From: Marivita sp.
Lineage (GTDB): Bacteria; Pseudomonadota; Alphaproteobacteria; Rhodobacterales; Rhodobacteraceae
NCBI RefSeq assembly: GCF_020055635.1
Contig: NZ_JAIPUT010000002.1
Span: forward strand, 62,001-126,000
DNA: 64,000 nt
Direction of reading: 5' to 3'
Under the pieces are notes generated by a model that was not told the origin of the DNA, searched no databases, and was given only the letters and a program-made list of their open reading frames with translations. The translations under genes and the position numbers were made by a program. This document shows, piece by piece, positions 1 to 10,556 of the stretch (positions are counted from its first letter, which is position 1; each line of letters opens with the position of its first letter).

Positions 1-155
1 CCGCCCGCACGCAATACGTCATGGACGTCCACCTGACCGGCGACCGGGATATCGAGCATCTCTACACGCCTGAATCCGCCGAGGCGCTGAATATCCTCCG
101 GCGGCAGATCCAGATCGCCCAGGGGCGCAGTTCTGCCGACGAGGCCGCCGAATGA
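1..155 (+). CDS. C-terminal end of an ABC transporter ATP-binding protein (partial)
   Basis: Only the last 50 or so codons are in the window; the frame is open from the left edge to a TGA at 153-155. The tail contains DVHLTGDRD and LRRQIQIAQGR, which resembles the C-terminal end of ATPases that energise nitrate/sulfonate/taurine-type importers. No Walker motif is visible because the N-terminal part lies outside. The stop overlaps the ATG of the permease gene at 152 in an ATGA, typical of translational coupling within one importer operon. The assignment rests mainly on that neighbour; the substrate is unknown. Confidence 0.6.
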   Translation, partial: ARTQYVMDVHLTGDRDIEHLYTPESAEALNILRRQIQIAQGRSSADEAAE

Positions 156-916
156 ACGCACGTCAGATATTTGTCCCGATCGCAGCCATCCTGCTTTTCG
201 GTCTGCTGTGGGAACTGCTCGTGCAGGCCAATGACTGGCCTGACTACGTGATGGCCTCGCCCTCGGACCTGCCTCCAGCCTATGCGCAATATTGGGAGCT
301 GTTCATCATCATGGGCTGGCAGACGCTCTGGCGCACCGTGGTCGGGTTGCTGCTTGCCATCGCTTTCGGGGTGCTGCTTGGCATGGTCATGGGGTTCTCG
401 AAGCTCATGCGGGATGCGCTGTATCCCTTGCTGGTCGGCTTCAACGCCATCCCCAAGGCGACGGTCGTGCCGATCGTTGCCCTGCTCTTCGTGGGCGACC
501 ACAATTTCAATACGATCCTCATTGCCTTCATGATCTCGTTCTTCCCGATCGCGGTTTCGGTGTCGATCGGGCTCAGTACCCTGGAGCCGGAATACCGCGA
601 CATCCTTCGGTCACTGGGGGCGTCGCAGACGACGATCTTCTGGAAGATCGCGCTGCCCAAGACGCTGCCCGAATTCTTCGGTGCGTTGAAAGTGGCCGTG
701 ACCCTCGCGTTCATCGGGACCAACCTGATGGAGATCGTGTCGCCGCATGGCCGAGGCTTGGGCGCATTGTTTGATTCGGGCAAGACGAATTCGGACTATC
801 CGCTGATGTTCGCCGTTCTCATCGCGCTCGCGCTGATGGGCATCCTGCTCTATTACGTGGTCGTCGCGCTGGAAAAAATCTTTGCAGGATGGGCCGAACG
901 GTCTCCCGGTTCCTGA
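152..916 (+). CDS. ABC transporter permease, SsuC/TauC (BPD_transp_1) type
   Basis: This 254-residue inner-membrane protein would form the channel of a periplasmic-binding-protein-dependent importer. It has an N-terminal hydrophobic helix (PIAAILLFGLLWELLV) and further hydrophobic segments. The cytoplasmic EAA loop reads EYRDILRSLGA and continues to LPKTLPEF, as in the SsuC/TauC/ThiX group that imports sulfonates, nitrate, taurine or thiamine precursors. Length is normal for the family. The start overlaps the stop of the upstream ATPase gene by ATGA. Substrate cannot be read from the permease alone. No binding-protein gene follows, so it probably lies upstream of the window. Confidence 0.88.
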   Translation: MNARQIFVPIAAILLFGLLWELLVQANDWPDYVMASPSDLPPAYAQYWELFIIMGWQTLWRTVVGLLLAIAFGVLLGMVMGFSKLMRDALYPLLVGFNAIPKATVVPIVALLFVGDHNFNTILIAFMISFFPIAVSVSIGLSTLEPEYRDILRSLGASQTTIFWKIALPKTLPEFFGALKVAVTLAFIGTNLMEIVSPHGRGLGALFDSGKTNSDYPLMFAVLIALALMGILLYYVVVALEKIFAGWAERSPGS

Positions 917-964
917 GCGCGATAATTCAAGCCCATCGCCACGAAAATTTCCGTCACAAGCGTG

Positions 965-993
965 TTGACTCATTGTGTCCGTGTGCCTAGCTA
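965..993 (+). promoter_or_regulatory. sigma-70-type promoter of groESL
   Basis: A TTGACT -35 hexamer at 965-970 is followed after 17 bases by TAGCTA at 988-993. This predicts transcription starting near position 1000, at the left edge of the CIRCE operator, as in other HrcA-controlled groE operons. Confidence 0.7.
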
Positions 994-1000
994 TGCCGCG

Positions 1001-1027
1001 TTAGCACTCGACAAACGTGAGTGACAA
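1001..1027 (+). promoter_or_regulatory. CIRCE operator (HrcA binding site) of groESL
   Basis: The left arm TTAGCACTC (1001-1009) matches the CIRCE consensus exactly. A 9-base spacer follows, then the right arm GAGTGACAA (1019-1027), which matches GAGTGCTAA at 7 of 9 positions. CIRCE is bound by the repressor HrcA, so groESL should be de-repressed on heat shock. The hrcA gene is not in this window. Confidence 0.9.
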
Positions 1028-1085
1028 CAGTCCTTCGGGGAGCGAGGGGCTTTTTAGTGGAAACTTTGAGCAAGGAGACTCGAAG

Positions 1086-1397
1086 ATGGCATTCAAACCG
1101 CTTCATGACCGCGTGCTGGTCCGTCGCGTTGAGAGCGACGAAAAAACTGCTGGTGGCCTGATCATTCCTGATAGCGCCAAAGAAAAGCCTGCAGAAGGCG
1201 TGGTTGTTGCGTGTGGCGATGGCGCACGCAAGGATAGTGGCGAGCTGATCGAGATGGCCGTTGCCGAAGGCGACAAGGTCCTGTTTGGCAAATGGTCGGG
1301 CACCGAGGTGACGGTCAATGGCGAAGAACTCCTCATCATGAAGGAGTCGGACATCCTCGGCATCATTTCGGACGATGCAGAAGCGAAAGCTGCCTGA
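1086..1397 (+). CDS. groES: co-chaperonin GroES (Hsp10)
   Basis: GroES forms the heptameric lid of the GroEL folding chamber in the cytoplasm. The 103-residue product carries the family start [12 protein letters not shown], the mobile-loop region [19 protein letters not shown] and the C-terminal [13 protein letters not shown]. It is slightly longer than the usual 95-97 residues because of an acidic tail, DDAEAKAA. The ATG at 1086 is chosen because AAGGAGA lies just before it and the protein then begins as the family does; a GTG at 1017 would read through the CIRCE element. It is the first gene of the groESL operon, 52 bases before groEL. Confidence 0.97.
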   Translation: MAFKPLHDRVLVRRVESDEKTAGGLIIPDSAKEKPAEGVVVACGDGARKDSGELIEMAVAEGDKVLFGKWSGTEVTVNGEELLIMKESDILGIISDDAEAKAA

Positions 1398-1428
1398 ACG
1401 CCCGTCGTGATCGCAAACGCAACTCTGA

Positions 1429-3093
<1,665 letters not shown>

Positions 3094-3150
3094 TCTGCTC
3101 GGGGCCTTTCGGGGCACCGGTCAGCACACGCTGCACTGTATGTTCAAGCA

Positions 3151-3178
3151 AAGGCGCCTTCGGGCGCCTTTGTCTTTT
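3151..3178 (+). terminator. rho-independent terminator of groESL
   Basis: A perfect 8-bp stem AAGGCGCC / GGCGCCTT with a TTCG tetraloop (3151-3170) is followed by TGTCTTTT. It lies 58 bases after the groEL stop and before the next gene's chosen start. Confidence 0.92.
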
Positions 3179-3268
3179 GTCGGCCGAGCTTTGTCGCAAA
3201 GGCACACCGGGCCGCGCATGAGACCATTCGTGTATGGCGGTCCAGCGCGTCGCGCGATACGCAAGGCC

Positions 3269-4120
3269 ATGCGCCTTTTCCTTCTAACATCGTTGACCAT
3301 GATCGCCTTCGCCGCGAATTCCATCCTGAACCGGGTGGCGCTTGCCGACGGGGATATGGACCCGATCGGCTTTGGCGTGCTCCGGCTTGTTTCCGGTGCT
3401 TCAATGCTTGGCCTGTTGATGATCTGGCAACGGCGCTCATTGTCCCTGCGCGGTGCCGGACGGGGCATCGGAACGATGTCCTTGCTGGTTTATATCTTCG
3501 GTTTTTCCCTGGCCTATCAGGTGCTTGATGCCGGTCTCGGTGCGTTGATCCTGTTCGGCATGGTGCAGATCACGATGTTCGCCGGAAGCTGGATCGGCGG
3601 AGAACGCCCCGGCGCGCAGCGTTGGGCAGGCGCGGCCCTGGCGTTTGCCGGTCTTTGCTGGCTGCTCTGGCCGGGGCAGGGTCTCGCACCCAGCGTCTGG
3701 CATGCCGTCCTCATGGCGGCGGCCGGGGTCGGCTGGGGCGTATACTCCCTGAACGGACGGCGCGCCGGATCGCCCTTGGCCGACACGGGGGGAAATTTCA
3801 TCCTCGCGTCGGTGATTGCGCTGTTCGGGTATGGCGCGCTCTTGCTGTCTGCCGAGACATATGCGGCACCGCCGACCGCCTTCGGTGTCGGCATGGCGGT
3901 GCTCTCCGGCGCGGTCACATCCGGGTTGGGATATGCGCTCTGGTATTCGGTCTTGCCGCAACTCCGCGGATCGACCGCTTCCGTGGCGCAACTCACCGTT
4001 CCGGTGATCGCGATCGCAGCCGGGTCCGTCCTGCTGTCCGAAACGGTCGGATTGCGGCTTGTCATCGCGGCGGCGCTGGTGCTGGGCGGCGTGCTTCTGG
4101 CCGTAACGTCGCGGCGGTAG
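3269..4120 (+). CDS. EamA/DMT-superfamily transporter
   Basis: A 283-residue integral membrane protein of the drug/metabolite transporter superfamily, with about ten hydrophobic segments in two EamA halves. The N-terminal half reads FAANSILNRVAL, as in DMT exporters; the second half ends ETVGLRLVIAAALVLGGVLLAV. DMT exporters move amino acids or other metabolites, but the substrate cannot be told from sequence. The ATG at 3269 (MRLFLLTSLT) starts directly on the first membrane helix. An ATG at 3218 would add 17 residues, and the longest open frame would begin inside the groESL terminator, so it is unlikely. Confidence 0.85.
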   Translation: MRLFLLTSLTMIAFAANSILNRVALADGDMDPIGFGVLRLVSGASMLGLLMIWQRRSLSLRGAGRGIGTMSLLVYIFGFSLAYQVLDAGLGALILFGMVQITMFAGSWIGGERPGAQRWAGAALAFAGLCWLLWPGQGLAPSVWHAVLMAAAGVGWGVYSLNGRRAGSPLADTGGNFILASVIALFGYGALLLSAETYAAPPTAFGVGMAVLSGAVTSGLGYALWYSVLPQLRGSTASVAQLTVPVIAIAAGSVLLSETVGLRLVIAAALVLGGVLLAVTSRR

Positions 4121-4159
4121 ACCCTTTCTAAACCCCGTTGCAAGGCGTATCTGACCGGC

Positions 4160-4939
4160 ATGATACGCGCCTTGCTCCTGTCCCTTGCCACATCGGTTGG
4201 TCTGTTCGCCGCCGCACCTGCCCGCGCGGAGTGCGTGGTCCTGCTGCATGGTCTGGCGCGCACCGAAACGTCTTTCGTCCTGATGCAATCGGTGCTCGAG
4301 GCCAAGGGCTACCAGGTCGAGGCGCCGGGTTACCCGTCGACCTCTGCACGTGTGCAGACCTTGGTGGACGAGATCCTGCCCGATGCTGTGGCCCGCTGTG
4401 GCGAAAAGCGCATCCACTTCGTCACGCACTCGATGGGGGGTATCCTCTTGCGGTTCTGGCTGCAGGAGAACAGACCGGCCAACCTGGGGCGCGTTGTCAT
4501 GCTGGCTCCGCCGAACCAGGGCAGCGAACTGGTCGATCAGCTGGGTGGGCTGGAACTCTTCGAATGGCTCAACGGGCCGGCAGGCCAACAGCTTGGCACC
4601 GGGCCGGAAGACCTTCCGAGATCCCTGCCGCCAGTGGATTTCGAGCTTGGGGTCATCGCGGGCACGCGGTCCCTGAACCCGTTCTTCTCGAGCCTCATTC
4701 CGGGGGAAGACGATGGCAAGGTGTCGGTGGCCTCGACCAAGGTGGACGGCATGCGCGGGCATCTGACAATGCCGGTCACGCATACGTTCATCATGCAGGC
4801 CCCATCCGTGATCGCCGAGGTGGAGCTGTTCCTGCGCACCGGGCGCTTCGACCCCGAACTGGACTGGACCCGGACCATCAATTCCCAGGAACTGGTCTGC
4901 ATTTTCGGCATCTGCCCGGAGCCGACGAATGAGCCTTGA
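4160..4939 (+). CDS. secreted alpha/beta-hydrolase, lipase-like
   Basis: The 259-residue product begins with a signal peptide ([23 protein letters not shown], then EC), so it should be periplasmic or exported. The mature part starts [15 protein letters not shown], with the oxyanion-hole HG. The nucleophile elbow is HFVTHSMGG (H-S-M-G-G, Ser in GxSxG-like context), followed by [13 protein letters not shown], as in triacylglycerol-lipase and PGAP1-like hydrolases. A late HTFIM may supply the catalytic His. The gene overlaps the next one (phnM) by 11 bases, suggesting co-translation. The natural ester or amide substrate is unknown. Confidence 0.82.
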   Translation: MIRALLLSLATSVGLFAAAPARAECVVLLHGLARTETSFVLMQSVLEAKGYQVEAPGYPSTSARVQTLVDEILPDAVARCGEKRIHFVTHSMGGILLRFWLQENRPANLGRVVMLAPPNQGSELVDQLGGLELFEWLNGPAGQQLGTGPEDLPRSLPPVDFELGVIAGTRSLNPFFSSLIPGEDDGKVSVASTKVDGMRGHLTMPVTHTFIMQAPSVIAEVELFLRTGRFDPELDWTRTINSQELVCIFGICPEPTNEP

Positions 4940-6074
4940 GTGTTCGCTGCAAGGCGCGAAGGTCCTGACACCGCACGGCTGGGAGACCGGCACACTGACG
5001 ATCGCTGACGGCACAATCCGGGATGCTAGCGTCGCGCGGAGTGTCGATCTGAACGGATACTGGGTACTTCCGGGGATCGTGGACGCCCATGGAGACGGCT
5101 TCGAACGCCACATGGCCCCCCGGCGTGGGGCGCTGCGCGAGGCGGAATACGGCGTCGTCGCCACCGCGTCTGAACTGGCCGTGAATGGCATCACGACAGC
5201 CGTGCTGGCGCAGTTCTTCTCTTGGGAAGGCGGCATGCGGGGGCCCGAGTTTGCAGAGCATGTCTTCGAGAGCGTGTGTTCCGTGCGGAGCTCGGTTCCG
5301 GTCGATCTGCGCCTGCAACTGCGGCTCGAGACGCATCTGCTTGACGCATTCGAACGCGCCGAGGCGGCGATTGACCGGTTCGGCATAGACTACGTGGTCT
5401 TCAACGACCACCTGCCGCATCAACGTCTGGCTGAGGGGCGCAAGCCCCCGCGTCTGACCGGCCAGGCCTTGAAAAGCGGTCGGAGCCCGGAAAGCCACCT
5501 TGCGCTGATGCAGGCCCTGCACGCAGGGTCCCACGAGGTCCCTGCTGCCCTGGATGGGCTTTGCAGGCGGCTCGCCGCGCGGCATGTGGTGATGGGCAGC
5601 CACGACGACCACTCCGCGCCGGACCGCGCGATCTGGGCTGCCCGCGGCGCGACAGTCAGCGAATTTCCTGAAACGCTGGCGGCGGCTCGGGCTGCGCGGG
5701 ACGATGGTGCCTATATTGTTCTGGGTGCGCCGAATGTGGTGCGCGGAGCCAGCCATGCGGGCAATATCGCGGCGGCGGATCTTGTGCGGGCGGGGCTCTG
5801 CGATGCGCTTGCGTCGGACTATCACTATCCCTCGCCGCTGCGGGCGGCCTTTCGGCTGGAAGAGCTTGGCCTCTGCGACCTCGCGACGGCCTGGCGGCTG
5901 ATCTCACTCGGCCCGGCGCGGATGCTCGGGCTGAGCGACCGTGGAGAGCTTGCCCCGGGACTGCGCGCTGATCTGATCGTGCTCGACCCGCAGACCCGGC
6001 GCGTTGTGGCGACGATCGCGGGCGGCACGGTGGCCCATCTCACCGGGCCGGTGGCGGGCCGTTTCGTTTCCTGA
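4929..6074 (+). CDS. phnM: alpha-D-ribose 1-methylphosphonate 5-triphosphate diphosphatase (PhnM)
   Basis: PhnM is an amidohydrolase-fold enzyme of the carbon-phosphorus lyase pathway; it removes pyrophosphate from ribose 1-methylphosphonate 5-triphosphate. The 381-residue protein shows the metal-binding [10 protein letters not shown], the internal SHDDHS, the highly typical [14 protein letters not shown] and SDYHYPS, and a C-terminal amidohydrolase strand ([10 protein letters not shown]). Length is normal. No phnG-L or other phosphonate genes are nearby, so this is an isolated copy coupled to a secreted hydrolase. It could serve a C-P lyase cluster elsewhere or a related nucleotide. It converges on purK with a 2-base gap. 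Confidence 0.9.
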   Translation: MSLECSLQGAKVLTPHGWETGTLTIADGTIRDASVARSVDLNGYWVLPGIVDAHGDGFERHMAPRRGALREAEYGVVATASELAVNGITTAVLAQFFSWEGGMRGPEFAEHVFESVCSVRSSVPVDLRLQLRLETHLLDAFERAEAAIDRFGIDYVVFNDHLPHQRLAEGRKPPRLTGQALKSGRSPESHLALMQALHAGSHEVPAALDGLCRRLAARHVVMGSHDDHSAPDRAIWAARGATVSEFPETLAAARAARDDGAYIVLGAPNVVRGASHAGNIAAADLVRAGLCDALASDYHYPSPLRAAFRLEELGLCDLATAWRLISLGPARMLGLSDRGELAPGLRADLIVLDPQTRRVVATIAGGTVAHLTGPVAGRFVS

Positions 6075-6076
6075 CT

Positions 6077-7147
6077 TCAGGCGCGCTTGATGTGGTTCAC
6101 ATGGCCCATCTTGCGGCCGGGTTTGGTTTCAGCCTTGCCATAGAGGTGCAGCGCGCAATCCGGCGTCCCGGCCAGGTCCGCCACCCGGTCCATGTCGTCC
6201 CCGATCAGGTTTTCCATCACCACATCGGCGTGACGCTGCCCGTCGCCCAGAGGCCAGCCGGTGATCGCCCGGATATGCTGTTCGAACTGATCGACGGTGC
6301 AGCCGTTCTGCGTCCAATGTCCCGAGTTGTGAACACGCGGCGCGATCTCGTTCACGACGAGCCCGTCTGATGTCACGAACAACTCGACCCCCATTACCCC
6401 GACATAGTTCAGCGCGTTGGCGATCTTTGCGGCCAGCAGAACCGCGTCGGTGCGTTGGCCCTGCGTCAGACGGGCGGGAACGGTGGTGCTGCGCAGGATG
6501 CCGTCGCTGTGTACGTTTTCGCCGGGGTCGAACGCCGAAACCGCACCGTCGAGGCTGCGCGCGGCGATCACCGAAACCTCGTGCGAGAAATCGACGAAGC
6601 CTTCAAGGATCGCAGGGGCGCCCTTCATGTCGGCCAGGGCCTGCGCGGCGTGCTCGGGCGACATGATCCGTGCCTGTCCCTTGCCGTCATAACCGAACCG
6701 CCGCGTCTTGAGGATCGCTGGCGTCCCGATCTGGGCCAATGCCGCCTCGAGGCTGGCGGCATCGGGAACGTCCGCGAAGGGCGCTGTCTTGAGTCCGAGC
6801 TCCTGAAGGAAGGTCTTTTCTGTCAGTCGATCCTGGCTCACCCGCAAGGCTTCGCGCCCCGGATGGATCGGCGCGAGGTCCTGCAACAGGTCCAGCGCGG
6901 CTGTCGGGATGTTCTCGAATTCGTAGGTGATGATATCGACCGACGCTCCGAAGGCGCGCAGCGCGTCGTCGTCGTCATAGGCCGCCGTGGTCACCTTGTG
7001 TGCGACCTGTCCCGCCGGCGGCTCGGCTCCCGGTTCGAAGATGTGAGAGCGAAAGCCCAGCCGACTTGCGGCGACCGAGAGCATCCGGCCAAGCTGTCCA
7101 CCGCCGATGATGCCGATGGTCGAACCAATAGGAAGAAAATGCGACAT
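6077..7147 (-). CDS. purK: N5-carboxyaminoimidazole ribonucleotide synthase (PurK)
   Basis: PurK is an ATP-grasp enzyme that carboxylates aminoimidazole ribonucleotide using bicarbonate and ATP in de novo purine synthesis. The 356-residue protein begins with IGIIGGGQLGRMLSVAA, the nucleotide-fold signature. It carries ITYEFENIP, TRRFGYDGKGQ (ATP-binding loop), EVSVIAARS and NEIAPRVHNSGHWT. The ATG at 7147 (MSHFLPIGSTIGIIGGG) is chosen because the family start follows directly; the longer open frame only adds purE-overlapping residues. It lies 4 bases downstream of purE, so the two form an operon. Confidence 0.97.
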   Translation of the reverse strand: MSHFLPIGSTIGIIGGGQLGRMLSVAASRLGFRSHIFEPGAEPPAGQVAHKVTTAAYDDDDALRAFGASVDIITYEFENIPTAALDLLQDLAPIHPGREALRVSQDRLTEKTFLQELGLKTAPFADVPDAASLEAALAQIGTPAILKTRRFGYDGKGQARIMSPEHAAQALADMKGAPAILEGFVDFSHEVSVIAARSLDGAVSAFDPGENVHSDGILRSTTVPARLTQGQRTDAVLLAAKIANALNYVGVMGVELFVTSDGLVVNEIAPRVHNSGHWTQNGCTVDQFEQHIRAITGWPLGDGQRHADVVMENLIGDDMDRVADLAGTPDCALHLYGKAETKPGRKMGHVNHIKRA

Positions 7148-7151
7148 GCGA

Positions 7152-7646
<495 letters not shown>

Positions 7647-7720
7647 GGCGATTGCGCCCCTTCAGGTGTTCGGAGCGCGCACTATAGCCAGTTCGCACCA
7701 AGGGGCAACTCGGCCTGGCG

Positions 7721-7945
7721 TCAGGCGATGATATCCGGCAACAGACGGTCTTCGATCTGCGCGATCCGGTCCTTGAGAACCAGTTTTTTCTTCTTCAGGC
7801 GTTGCAGGGTCAGTTGATCGGCCGTCCCGGTGGACTGCATCGCACGAATGGCCTCGTCCAGATCGCGATGCTCGCGGCGAAACACCTCGAGTTCGACCCG
7901 CAGGACGTCGTCTGTTTTCATGGACAGATCAGTTGGAGCATTCAT
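7721..7945 (-). CDS. DUF465 / YdcH-family small protein
   Basis: A 74-residue, highly charged helical protein. Its C-terminal half, LQRLKKKKLVLKDRIAQIEDRLLPDIIA, carries the hallmark L-K-K-x-L-x-L-K-D-x-I of the DUF465 (YdcH) family; the N-terminal half has FRREHRDLDEAI. Family members are short coiled-coil hairpins of unknown function, common in alphaproteobacteria. It is transcribed away from the heat-shock gene on the other strand. The exact start is uncertain, since no strong ribosome binding site precedes the first ATG; another ATG lies 8 codons in. Confidence 0.88.
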   Translation of the reverse strand: MNAPTDLSMKTDDVLRVELEVFRREHRDLDEAIRAMQSTGTADQLTLQRLKKKKLVLKDRIAQIEDRLLPDIIA

Positions 7946-8014
7946 GAGGCTTTTCGGTCCCTGAAATTGGTGTGGGAGTCTGAAGATAGCGCCATTCTGC
8001 GATTCCGCAAAGCC

Positions 8015-8043
8015 CTTGCGTCTTCACCGGAGCAACCCCATAT
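8015..8043 (+). promoter_or_regulatory. candidate RpoH (sigma-32) promoter of hsp20
   Basis: CTTGCG at 8015-8020 is followed after 15 bases by CCCCATAT at 8036-8043. This resembles the heat-shock sigma factor pattern CTTG...CCCATNT, and it is placed about 65 bases before the hsp20 start. It is a motif call only; no start site is known. Confidence 0.55.
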
Positions 8044-8109
8044 TTCCTCCTGAGCGGTCGCCATAACGGGACTGCGCCACACTGTCGCTTTACGCAAAAG
8101 GACGTGTCG

Positions 8110-8523
8110 ATGACAAAACTGACCCTGGGATCCTATCCCCATCTGCTCGGGTTCGAGCAACTCGAACGTCTGTTGGAACGCACCGCGAAGTCCGGCAACG
8201 ACGGATATCCGCCCTTCAACATCGAACAAACCTCGGACGGATCGTATCGGATCACGTTGGCGGTGGCGGGTTTTCGGGAACAAGACCTCAGCATAACCGT
8301 TGAGGACAGACAACTCGTGATCCGAGGTCGGCAGCAGGATGACAGTGCCGACCGCGTGTTCCTGCATCGCGGGATCGCCGCACGGCAGTTTCAGCGCAGC
8401 TTCGTGCTCGCTGACGGTGTCGAAGTCGGAGAGGCGATCATGGAGAACGGATTGCTGCATGTCGATCTGACACTTCAGCGTCCCGAAACCGTGGTTCAAA
8501 CAATCCAGATCAAGAAGGGGTAG
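8110..8523 (+). CDS. small heat-shock protein, Hsp20/IbpA family
   Basis: An ATP-independent holdase chaperone with an alpha-crystallin domain. The 137-residue product has the N-terminal GFEQLERLLERTAK, then YPPFNIE, ITLAVAGFREQDLSITVEDRQLVIRG (domain start and beta strands), GIAARQFQRSFVLADGVEV and the closing NGLLHVDL, as in IbpA/HspA-type proteins. The ATG at 8110 has AAAAGGA with good spacing; a GTG two codons upstream is in frame but less well placed. The DUF1150 gene follows after 3 bases, an arrangement I recall as common in Rhodobacteraceae. Confidence 0.95.
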   Translation: MTKLTLGSYPHLLGFEQLERLLERTAKSGNDGYPPFNIEQTSDGSYRITLAVAGFREQDLSITVEDRQLVIRGRQQDDSADRVFLHRGIAARQFQRSFVLADGVEVGEAIMENGLLHVDLTLQRPETVVQTIQIKKG

Positions 8524-8526
8524 ACC

Positions 8527-8754
8527 ATGAATACGCCATTCGATTTCAAAGATGCAGACCAGTCCAACCTTGTATACGTGCGCCCGGTTGCCGTCGCCGA
8601 GCTTCCCTCGGAAGTGCGGGACGAGGTCGGAGATCAAGAAACCATATATGCCGTACACCGCGCCGACGGGGAGCGCCTCGCGCTGGTCAAGGACCGCAAT
8701 CTGGCGTTCATGCTGGCGCGGCAGAACGATCTCGCGCCGGTGACGGTTCACTGA
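8527..8754 (+). CDS. DUF1150 family protein
   Basis: A 75-residue protein of the DUF1150 family, recognised from VYVRPVAVAELPSEVRDEVG and the conserved tail YAVHRADGERLALVKDRNLAFMLARQNDLAPVTVH. The function is unknown. It sits 3 bases behind hsp20 and before a terminator, so it is probably heat-induced with hsp20. The pairing suggests a stress role, but that is inference from position only. Confidence 0.92.
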   Translation: MNTPFDFKDADQSNLVYVRPVAVAELPSEVRDEVGDQETIYAVHRADGERLALVKDRNLAFMLARQNDLAPVTVH

Positions 8755-8797
8755 CACCGGCCGGACCCTGATCGCGGGCAAGGCAGACGCGGAATGT

Positions 8798-8823
8798 AAA
8801 AGGCCGGGCGTTGACCCGGCCTT
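8798..8823. terminator. bidirectional terminator between DUF1150 and sat-cysC
   Basis: A 10-bp stem AAAGGCCGGG / CCCGGCCTTT with a CGTTGA loop. It lies between convergent genes and ends 5 bases before the stop of sat-cysC, so it can serve both strands. Confidence 0.85.
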
Positions 8824-8828
8824 TGATC

Positions 8829-10556
8829 TTAGTGACCCGCGATCAGGCCAAGGCTTTCGAGCTTCAGAATGACCTGATGCGCGCAATTGTCGACATCGAC
8901 ATTCTCTGTCTCGACCCGCAATTCCGGGTCCTGAGGCACGTCATAGGGGTCTGAAATCCCCGTGAACTCCTTGATCTTTCCCTCACGCGCAAGCTTGTAG
9001 AGCCCCTTGCGATCGCGGCGTTCGCATTCCTCGATGCTGGTCGCGACATGCACTTCGATGAACGCGCCGAACTGTTCGATCTCTTCGCGGACCGCGCGGC
9101 GGGTGGCCGAGTAAGGCGCGATCGGCGCGCAGATGGCGATGCCGCCGTTCTTGGTGATCTCGGACGCGACATAGCCGATGCGGCGTATGTTGAGGTCGCG
9201 GTGTTCCTTGCTGAACCCCAGTTCGGAAGACAGGTTCTTGCGAACGATGTCGCCATCCAGAAGCGTGACCGGACGTCCGCCCATTTCCATCAGCTTGACC
9301 ATAAGCGCGTTGGCAATGGTCGATTTGCCGGACCCCGAAAAGCCGGTGAAGAAGACGGTAAAGCCCTGTTGAGACCGTGGCGGACGCGTCTTGCGCAATT
9401 CCTGCACGACTTCGGGAAAGCTGAACCATTCCGGGATATCCAGCCCCTCGGCCAGACGGCGGCGCAATTCCGTGCCCGAAATGTTGAGGATGGTCACGTC
9501 ATCCTTGTCGGCGATCTCGTCCATCGGTTCGTACTGGGCGCGTTCCTGCACGAAGACCATGTGTTTGAAATCGACCATCTCGATGCCGATTTCTTCCTGG
9601 TGTGCGCGGAACAGATCCTGCGCGTCATACGGCCCGTAGAAATCCTCGCCCTTGGAATTCTTGCCGGGGCCTGCGTGATCGCGACCGACAATGAAATGCG
9701 TGCAGCCGTGGTTCCTGCGAATGAGCCCGTGCCAGACCGCCTCGCGCGGACCGGCCATGCGCATGGCAAGGTTCAGCAGGCTCATTGTCGTGGTGGATTG
9801 CGGGTATTTGTCCAGCACCGCCTCGTAGCAGCGCACGCGGGTGAAATGATCGACGTCCCCCGGTTTCGTCATGCCGACAATCGGATGGATCAGCAGGTTG
9901 GCCTGTGCCTCTTTGGCCGCGCGGAACGTCAGTTCCTGGTGCGCGCGGTGCAGCGGGTTGCGGGTCTGGAACGCCACCACCTTGCGCCAGCCCAGCTTGC
10001 GGAACAACGCCCGCAATTCGTTCGGCGTATCGCGGCGGGCACGGAAATCGTAATGCACCGGCTGCTGGATGCCCGTCACCGGGCCCCCCAGATAGACCTT
10101 TCCCGCCGCGTTGTGCAGGTAATTCACCGCCGGGTGTGCATCGTCATCAGCGCCGAACACCATCTCCGCCTCGCGCGCCTTGTCGGGCGTCCAGCGGTCG
10201 GTCACGGTCATCGTTCCAAGGATGACACCCTCCTGATCACGCAGTGCGATGTCCTGCCCGATGTCAATGCTCTCGGCAAAGGCTTCGGAGACATCCAGCG
10301 TGATCGGCATCGGCCAGAGCGCGCCGTCGGACAACCGCATGTTCTCGACCACGCCGTTGTAGTCCTCTTCGCTGAGAAAGCCCTTGAGCGGGCTGAAGCC
10401 GCCATTCATCAAAAGCTCGAGATCACAGATCTGGCGCAGCGTCAGATCATGGCTGACAAGGTCAGCCGCCTCGTTCTTCAGCTTCTGGGCGCTGTCATAA
10501 GAAACGAAAAGTTCCGGAATTGGGGCAAGGTTCTTTGGGTACATAGGTTCGCTCAC
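8829..10556 (-). CDS. bifunctional sulfate adenylyltransferase / adenylylsulfate kinase
   Basis: This cytoplasmic fusion makes APS from sulfate and ATP and then phosphorylates it to PAPS. The N-terminal ATP sulfurylase half carries QTRNPLHRAH with the catalytic HRAH at about residues 203-206, and GRDHAGPG near 291-298. The C-terminal APS-kinase half has the P-loop GFSGSGKS at about 405-412, plus DGDIVRKNLSSELGFS and CERRDRKGLY. The 575-residue length fits the Sat-CysC fusion, in which both halves look intact. A GTG at 10556 is used as start; an ATG four codons later is an equally good choice. No other sulfate-assimilation genes are adjacent. Confidence 0.96.
   Translation of the reverse strand: MSEPMYPKNLAPIPELFVSYDSAQKLKNEAADLVSHDLTLRQICDLELLMNGGFSPLKGFLSEEDYNGVVENMRLSDGALWPMPITLDVSEAFAESIDIGQDIALRDQEGVILGTMTVTDRWTPDKAREAEMVFGADDDAHPAVNYLHNAAGKVYLGGPVTGIQQPVHYDFRARRDTPNELRALFRKLGWRKVVAFQTRNPLHRAHQELTFRAAKEAQANLLIHPIVGMTKPGDVDHFTRVRCYEAVLDKYPQSTTTMSLLNLAMRMAGPREAVWHGLIRRNHGCTHFIVGRDHAGPGKNSKGEDFYGPYDAQDLFRAHQEEIGIEMVDFKHMVFVQERAQYEPMDEIADKDDVTILNISGTELRRRLAEGLDIPEWFSFPEVVQELRKTRPPRSQQGFTVFFTGFSGSGKSTIANALMVKLMEMGGRPVTLLDGDIVRKNLSSELGFSKEHRDLNIRRIGYVASEITKNGGIAICAPIAPYSATRRAVREEIEQFGAFIEVHVATSIEECERRDRKGLYKLAREGKIKEFTGISDPYDVPQDPELRVETENVDVDNCAHQVILKLESLGLIAGH

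Noticed and set aside
3437..5386. 649-residue minus-strand open frame
   Set aside because: It runs antisense through the DMT, lipase and phnM genes, has Arg/Gly/His-rich composition typical of GC-rich shadow frames, and shows no domain.
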